Below, in pieces: positions 58,922 through 64,000 of a stretch of DNA of 64,000 nucleotides. The DNA is taken from contig CAZOLI010000003.1 of NCBI GenBank assembly GCA_964580675.1, positions 1-64,000 of the forward strand. The letters are read 5' to 3'. A model generated the notes under the pieces. That model made no database searches, had not been told where the DNA came from, and saw only the letters and a list, made by a program, of their open reading frames with translations. Position numbers and translations under genes: made by a program. The stretch's first letter is position 1, and each line of letters opens with the position of its first letter. The stretch comes from CAZOLI01 sp964580675 (GTDB lineage: Bacteria; Planctomycetota; MHYJ01; CAYXQY01).

Positions 58922-61885
58922 TTATTGTCCGTCGGTTTGAAGTGTGAAATTTTTCCGGGCATAGTAACGTGAACCGGCCGTCTGCTGGGCAAGCACTTCA
59001 AGCTGCACGGTCCCGTTCTGAACGTCTTCCTCCCGCAGGTATATCCGGAATGATCGCTCACCCGGTCCATCCTGTCCCGATGGAACTCGGATAGAACGGT
59101 TTATGGAGCGACCTTCCCCCACCGTGGCCTCCACGTCGAGGTTCACATCCACCTGCAGAGAATTGGACACGGATATAACAGCCATGTGACGCTCATTCAC
59201 CGTATCCAGAGAGGCCGAAACATCAAGGGGGGAATTTAACGTGACATCACGAGCAACCTGAAACGTCCGGGTCTTCTCTTTGCCTTCAAATCGAAATTTC
59301 AGGTCAATATCAAACGGCATGGAACCGGGCTGGGCCCGCGGAGAAATCCGAATCGAGAATCCCATTTGCACCTGTTCGTTTTCCTCGATGTTCGCCGCGT
59401 TGAAGGAAGCAAAATTGCCAGGGGATCCTCCGGATTCAATGGAAATATGCTCCGGTGGCTTTATGTTTAGTTCTGCTTCGGAAATGGGACGGGAAAAGTG
59501 ATTCCGAAACTGGAGCGTCAATTCCTGTATCGTGTCCTGAAATCGCATATTCCGATCAACAAACGACAGGGACAGAAACGTTTTAAGCAATTCCGATGGA
59601 AGGCCCGTCACGAATCGAGGAGAGCCGTCAATTTCTATGGACGAGTTTTCGGTTAGATCGACTTCCCTGGCGGTTCCGTCACGACGCCAGACCTTCACCC
59701 GGTCCGACATTGGCATTTCCACGGAATCCCTGCTCCCGTCTTCGTTCCAGAAGACCATCGTTGCTCGATCTTCACCCAGAAAAACAAAATCACGAACAGG
59801 GTCCGGAAACAAATCACCTTCCACGTGTTCCATTCCACCTAAAAACGTATTTACAACCTGCAATCCCAGCGCATTGGGATTGGGACCAAAATCATGAAAC
59901 AGACTTTCACTTCCCGGGCTGCCCATGAATGGTTCAACCAACACAGGGGTGTTCTCCAGGGCCCGAAGTCGGACGAGCCGTTTTATAAATGCGTTCGAGG
60001 GGAGTCCGAACATTCCCAGCTCCCCGTTTTTTACCGTCTTTCTTGCTTCCGGAATCTCGACAATGTAGCGATCCGGTGAACCGTTTTGTTTCCAGTTTTT
60101 TACGATAGATTGAATTCGCCCGGGAGACGTCTGCGCGGAGAGAAACACGGTTCGTTTATCCGCCGAACCCGACGGCGTCTCATTCGTACTCAAAAATGAC
60201 ACAGGAACCTCTCCCTCATTTTCCTCATTTAATATGTCTTGAAGCATCGATCGAGTCTCCTGTGCTCCCGAGGAGTTCAGGAGTGACTGCTCCATCGGAT
60301 CCCCGAATATCCAGCCGTCAAGATACGGTGTGTACGGCCGGAACAGACGTCCCGGTCCCCTATCCTGGTTTTCACCGGTGGAGAAAAGGTTCAAAACATC
60401 ATGAAATGTTTTATTCGGCTGTCCCGCTTCTCTTTTTTCTTTCGGCAGTGCCTCCTCGAGAGGGCGGGGATATCGAAACAGACCAATGAGCTCCGGTCCG
60501 GAAATGTTGGCAACGGCGGAAAGTAGATTGCGGAATTTTCTTGGGGAGCGATAAGACGTTATCCGATTTTGCTCCGGCGTGCCCCAAACCACCAAACCAA
60601 TTTCCCGGGACGGAAACTGATCAAGGTAGGGAAGTCCCCGAAGGGGATCTCCAAAAGCGGGGTTAAGCACGGGACCAATGGGTTTTTTTCCCTCCCGATC
60701 CCAGAAGGCCTCAGGCAAAATGAGAAAGGAGGTTGTGTGATCCCATTCTTCTCCCTTCCCGAATTCCGGACCACCGCTCTGTTCACCGGTTATGCGAATG
60801 CGGATCCGGTAAAGGCCGGTGTCTTCTACCTGAAACTGGTTGTCATCAAAGTCAAGTCGGTTGCCTTCCCCGGTCGGTACCCCACTTTTCACGACATATC
60901 CATTTTTTTGATCCGTTGTGCTCAGGGAAACCTGTTTTCCTTTTTCATCAATCACCTCCCAGACCAACCGATACTCCCTGCCGGGCACAAACCCGGTTGA
61001 AGTTACGTCGAAGCTAATGGTCTGTCCGGGCCTGTACACCACATTTCGACGCCAGTACGAAAACGATAACTGCGGGCTTTCCTTTAACCGGAATTGATCA
61101 AACCAGGCCTGGACCTTCTTTTCGTAATCCCGACGTTCCGAAACGAGGCGAATCCGTAGATGTGTTGCTTCCGCTGGGATGCTTGAGGAAGTGATGGAAA
61201 CTGGTGTCCACCCCTGTTCGCCCTGAACGTGTTCACTTCGCCGTGACTCCCCCTCCTGAACAAACTCCGGCTCCTCAATCTCCAGCTCATTCACTTCTTT
61301 CCGTTTCTGACGGAGCCACTTTGGGTTTTTCTTCAAAAACTCCAGTTCAAGATATGCCCTGCTTCTGTCAAAGTTCCGGGTCTTGATCCGCCCGGATATC
61401 TGATACCGTCGATCCGGATCCACGGGAACCGGCCGGGAAAGTTCCACACCAACTGCTCCCCGAGCCGGAATAAGAAGGAGACTTGTGTCTCCGTGGGCAA
61501 CCTGTTCCGAACGTTCTTCCTTTCTTATTTTGTTGTACTGGGGGAAGTCCTCCCCTTGAATACGACGCCATCCAGGAGGGGGATTCCCGACCTGGTTCCA
61601 GTGCTCCGTTTCAAAACTGTACTGATTATCCAGAAACTGAGTTTCCTCCTGTGCCTGCAAACGGGGGACAGCCACCGGCATCTGCAGGACAACAATCGAA
61701 AGAATCAACAGGAAGGAAATACAAAATGGGGTTCTTTTGCATGGAATCCGGCGCAGCACCGGACCGTTCCCCCCATTCGGAGCTTTTCCCTCTCCAGGCC
61801 TGTGAACTTGATCTCGCACCGGGCTGGCATGTTTTGAATTGTTTTTGATAAAGTCCCCTCTCAGAGGAAGCTCCCGTTGGAACAT
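58922..61885 (-). CDS. Large secreted glycosidase-like protein
   Basis: A 987-aa exported protein. A membrane segment (ISFLLILSIVVLQMPVAVPR) precedes the mature part, which has a CBM-like beta domain (about 90-290, LSRPVPVDPDRRYQISGRIK), another beta domain and a central alpha/beta region resembling a glycoside-hydrolase barrel (about 450-700, DGWIFGDP, RYIVEIPEARKTVKNGELGM), a C-terminal GH-like sandwich (ATMVFWNEDG; VKVWRRDGTAREVDL) and NEW3-like beta repeats. No clear catalytic acid pair was identified. ATG 61885 has GTGGAG upstream; GTG 61759 with GGGGGGA upstream would put the signal peptide at the N-terminus. Probably envelope polysaccharide-related; substrate unknown. Confidence 0.7.
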   Translation of the reverse strand: MFQRELPLRGDFIKNNSKHASPVRDQVHRPGEGKAPNGGNGPVLRRIPCKRTPFCISFLLILSIVVLQMPVAVPRLQAQEETQFLDNQYSFETEHWNQVGNPPPGWRRIQGEDFPQYNKIRKEERSEQVAHGDTSLLLIPARGAVGVELSRPVPVDPDRRYQISGRIKTRNFDRSRAYLELEFLKKNPKWLRQKRKEVNELEIEEPEFVQEGESRRSEHVQGEQGWTPVSITSSSIPAEATHLRIRLVSERRDYEKKVQAWFDQFRLKESPQLSFSYWRRNVVYRPGQTISFDVTSTGFVPGREYRLVWEVIDEKGKQVSLSTTDQKNGYVVKSGVPTGEGNRLDFDDNQFQVEDTGLYRIRIRITGEQSGGPEFGKGEEWDHTTSFLILPEAFWDREGKKPIGPVLNPAFGDPLRGLPYLDQFPSREIGLVVWGTPEQNRITSYRSPRKFRNLLSAVANISGPELIGLFRYPRPLEEALPKEKREAGQPNKTFHDVLNLFSTGENQDRGPGRLFRPYTPYLDGWIFGDPMEQSLLNSSGAQETRSMLQDILNEENEGEVPVSFLSTNETPSGSADKRTVFLSAQTSPGRIQSIVKNWKQNGSPDRYIVEIPEARKTVKNGELGMFGLPSNAFIKRLVRLRALENTPVLVEPFMGSPGSESLFHDFGPNPNALGLQVVNTFLGGMEHVEGDLFPDPVRDFVFLGEDRATMVFWNEDGSRDSVEMPMSDRVKVWRRDGTAREVDLTENSSIEIDGSPRFVTGLPSELLKTFLSLSFVDRNMRFQDTIQELTLQFRNHFSRPISEAELNIKPPEHISIESGGSPGNFASFNAANIEENEQVQMGFSIRISPRAQPGSMPFDIDLKFRFEGKEKTRTFQVARDVTLNSPLDVSASLDTVNERHMAVISVSNSLQVDVNLDVEATVGEGRSINRSIRVPSGQDGPGERSFRIYLREEDVQNGTVQLEVLAQQTAGSRYYARKNFTLQTDGQ

Positions 61886-62051
61886 CCTCTATGCTCCACC
61901 CCCGGTATGTCTCAAACGACCGGCAGAAACCGGCCCCGTGGAGCGATTTCGCTCTGGCATAGTGAAACGGGCTTATTTCAGCACGCTTCTCCTCCCCCTC
62001 ACCTGTTAGAATACGGCATTCATCCGGTTGAAACAACCTGGATTTGTGTCT

Positions 62052-62861
62052 TCACGGTGTCCGTTCAGACCGATTGTTTTCCCTTTCTTCCCGTTTCCAG
62101 CTCCAGAACAACCCCTTCACGGTGAGTCGGTTATCAATTGTGTCGAATAGGGTTCGCTCCGCATTTAACATTTCAATCTCCCCTCCCGTACCAATAATGG
62201 TCGGGTTTCCGTCCATGGAATCCTTAATATTTCCCGTAATTCGTCGTATTAGACCCGAAAAGCCATGATAAATGCCCGCATTAATTGCCCCTGCCGTTGT
62301 TCGACCGTACGGCTCTTCTGTTGGTTGCGGTTCCTGTTCGGACAATTGCTCACATTGCTCCGATAGCGCTCGCATAGCCGCGCGAATGCCGGGTGTAATC
62401 GTTCCCCCGGCAAAAACCCCCCCTCTTTTCAGTACATCCACCGTTATCGCGGTTCCACAATCCACAACAATGGCCGGGGCCCCGTAACCAAGCCATGCCC
62501 CCGTGACATTAAGAAGTCGATCATCCCCGACCCCCGACGGATCCGGCACATCCACCTCCACCTGCGGGGGGAAATCACGTCGGTACCGAGCGATGTCTTC
62601 CGGGTTCACAAAGGAAGAGACGGCGGAGCGAACTTGTTCCTCGATTCTTCGGTTCACGGAGGAAATCAGGAGAAATCCGGGCCGGTTCCCGTCCGATTCC
62701 TCCTCCCAAAAATTTTGAATACGACTCACATCGTCCGGGAATATCCGTCTTACTTCATCCACCTTATCATGAACCAGACCGATCTGAATCGCTGAATTTC
62801 CCACGTCCAGCAACAATCCCGGTCTTCTCTGGTTGTCTTCCCTGTCCATAACAATAGGCAT
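62052..62861 (-). CDS. coaX: Type III pantothenate kinase
   Basis: A 269-aa CoaX, first enzyme of CoA synthesis (phosphorylates pantothenate with ATP). The fold marks are LLLDVGNSAIQIGL (ATP-binding phosphate-1, residues 16-29), DPSGVGDDRLLNVTGAWLGY, AIVVDCGTAITVDVLKRGGV and AGGTITPGIRAAMRAL, with GTGGEIEM near the C-terminus. It is typical in length. ATG 62861 is used; ATG 62849 (MDREDN) is an alternative. It is divergent from mnmE, with a 75-bp shared promoter region. Confidence 0.93.
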   Translation of the reverse strand: MPIVMDREDNQRRPGLLLDVGNSAIQIGLVHDKVDEVRRIFPDDVSRIQNFWEEESDGNRPGFLLISSVNRRIEEQVRSAVSSFVNPEDIARYRRDFPPQVEVDVPDPSGVGDDRLLNVTGAWLGYGAPAIVVDCGTAITVDVLKRGGVFAGGTITPGIRAAMRALSEQCEQLSEQEPQPTEEPYGRTTAGAINAGIYHGFSGLIRRITGNIKDSMDGNPTIIGTGGEIEMLNAERTLFDTIDNRLTVKGLFWSWKREERENNRSERTP

Positions 62862-62936
62862 CCATCAACAACGAATTCGGATATTCCTATAATGAAGTAC
62901 CTTCGTTCACTTATTTTATCTCCTGTTTGCAGCGAT

Positions 62937-64000
62937 ATGAAATCGAAAACAACCGGTCAGGAGGAGGGGGACCCGTTAGCCTTTCTTGCACTGACACCGA
63001 AGGAAGAGGCGGGCATCGGTGTGTTCCATGTGTTCGGAACCCGTGCCGAAGACGCCGTTAAAGACCTGTTTGAACCGATCGGTGGCAAACAGAAACTTGA
63101 GCCTGGACGACTCTACTTCGGTCACCTGAAAAAGGACGATCGGACAATTGACGAAGCCATCGTACGGGTTCTTCCTCCGGATGAAAACCGTGCGGGCAGG
63201 CGGATATACGAAATAAACATCCACAGCGGCCCGGCTGTTCTGGAGAAAATATCTTCGGTCCTCCGGGAGAAAGGCGGGAAGAAAGTGAAGAGAAGCGAAT
63301 ACCTCAGTCAATGGGGAGAAACCGGCTCATTCCGCCCTCTCCAGGTGGCTGCCTGGCAGGAAATGATGGACGTCGGAACCAGAAGGGGAGCTGCTGCAAT
63401 GCATCACCAGATTCATGACGGGTTCTGCTCCCTCCTGCTGTCAATTGAAAATCATGGTTCCGGAAAACCAGCAAACGACGCCGCCGCTCCGCCGACCGAA
63501 CTTGAAAAAATCCGAATGGCTCTTCGCCTTCGCGCAACCGGAATGGCCATAACGAACCCCCCGCTGATTTTGATAACCGGTCCACCCAACGCGGGAAAGT
63601 CCACTCTGGTCAATGCCCTGTCCGGGAAAGAACGTTCCATCGTCCACAAAGAACCCGGCACGACCCGTGACGTCGTGGAAGCGGAGGCCTTCATGAAAGG
63701 TTATCACGTCCGTCTGGAGGACACGGCCGGCCTCCGAACCACCCGGGAACGGATCGAAGAAGAGGGAATACGACGGGCAAGAAATCGATTTGACGAAGCG
63801 GACCTCATTGTCTGGATAACGGACGTGACGGAACCAGCGGTCGAGCCGGAGGAACTTCCTTCGGATATTCCGTCTCTTCTCGTGGGGAACAAAATGGATC
63901 TGCTGGGAGAGGAAGCCGAGGAACCTGAAGAAACCGACCTCCTGATATCGGCCCGCGAGGAGACCAATCTTGATGGTCTCAAAGAAACGATCCTGAACCT
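62937..64000 (+). CDS. mnmE: MnmE-like tRNA-modification GTPase, truncated by window end
   Basis: A gene open from ATG 62937 to the window edge (354 codons visible; ATG 62892 in frame could add 15 residues). The G domain is classical: ITGPPNAGKSTLVNALSG (P-loop at about residue 214), EPGTTRDVVEAEA, LEDTAGLRTTRERIEEEGIR and LVGNKMDLL. The N-terminal TrmE part (FLALTPKEEAGIGVFHVFGT ... INIHSGPAVLEKI) is strongly divergent from the usual sequence. MnmE with MnmG makes cmnm5U34 in tRNA. The diagnostic C-terminal CxGK lies beyond the window. Confidence 0.8.
   Translation, partial: MKSKTTGQEEGDPLAFLALTPKEEAGIGVFHVFGTRAEDAVKDLFEPIGGKQKLEPGRLYFGHLKKDDRTIDEAIVRVLPPDENRAGRRIYEINIHSGPAVLEKISSVLREKGGKKVKRSEYLSQWGETGSFRPLQVAAWQEMMDVGTRRGAAAMHHQIHDGFCSLLLSIENHGSGKPANDAAAPPTELEKIRMALRLRATGMAITNPPLILITGPPNAGKSTLVNALSGKERSIVHKEPGTTRDVVEAEAFMKGYHVRLEDTAGLRTTRERIEEEGIRRARNRFDEADLIVWITDVTEPAVEPEELPSDIPSLLVGNKMDLLGEEAEEPEETDLLISAREETNLDGLKETILN

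Overview
This 64 kb window looks like ordinary chromosome of a diderm (LPS-bearing) bacterium. Evidence for an outer membrane: a GT9 heptosyltransferase-like enzyme, a Kdo/WaaP-type kinase, a TolC-like efflux lipoprotein, an OmpA-type lipoprotein and several lipobox or signal-peptide proteins. I see no rRNA, recognisable tRNA, insertion sequence, phage or CRISPR array. Base composition is moderate and many proteins are strikingly acidic. A Chlamydia-sized (738 aa) GreA fusion, a helix-turn-helix/acidic/poly-lysine membrane protein, BatA-like VWA proteins and GspK-like giant pseudopilins would fit a PVC-type (planctomycete-like) or related deep lineage. I cannot place the phylum from this window alone.

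Layout. 0-6 kb: the 3' part of a TPR protein, a small membrane protein, a heptosyltransferase, an AtoE-type short-chain fatty acid transporter and a divergent TspO. 6-14 kb: a minus-strand copper/silver RND efflux operon (Cys-rich exported protein, CusB-like adaptor with three metal-binding modules, CusA-like pump with an extra membrane insertion, TolC-like outer membrane factor), preceded by a GT2 glycosyltransferase. 14.6-18.5 kb: a DtxR/MntR-family regulator divergent from cupredoxin - Tat-type multicopper oxidase - ZIP permease, with a palindrome over the -35 region between them. 18.5-29 kb, all minus: WD40 protein, zinc-ribbon/M48 membrane protease, P1B-2-like heavy-metal ATPase, a large MscS/MscK channel, and a thioredoxin-like selenoprotein whose catalytic motif is U-G-G-C, encoded by an in-frame TGA followed by a good bacterial SECIS hairpin. 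29.5-37 kb: three long plus-strand genes including a 1237-aa GspK/PilX-like pseudopilin. 37-42.8 kb: an unknown protein, a sucrase/ferredoxin-like protein, a GAF-HD-GYP phosphodiesterase, a cupin, a catalytically dead SDR and RNase HII. 42.9-47.6 kb: the prkA-yhbH-spoVR stress operon. 47.7-53.4 kb: a Kdo kinase-like gene, a small acidic protein with a PQQ-propeller lipoprotein, and a dual-VWA membrane protein. 53.7-62.9 kb, all minus: OmpA lipoprotein, HTH/acidic/poly-Lys membrane protein, a small secreted protein, GreA fusion, a large secreted hydrolase-like protein and CoaX. The window ends inside a divergent mnmE.

How the genes fit together. About a quarter of the window concerns metals: copper/silver export (Cus), zinc/cadmium/lead export (P1B ATPase) and a probable oxidase-coupled ZIP uptake module under DtxR-type control. 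The rest is mainly envelope maintenance (LPS, OmpA, MscS, M48, VWA, PQQ) and general stress or signalling (PrkA operon, HD-GYP, TPR and WD40 scaffolds). The best candidates for something undescribed are the Sec-containing thioredoxin, the DtxR-cupredoxin-oxidase-ZIP module and the giant-pseudopilin trio.
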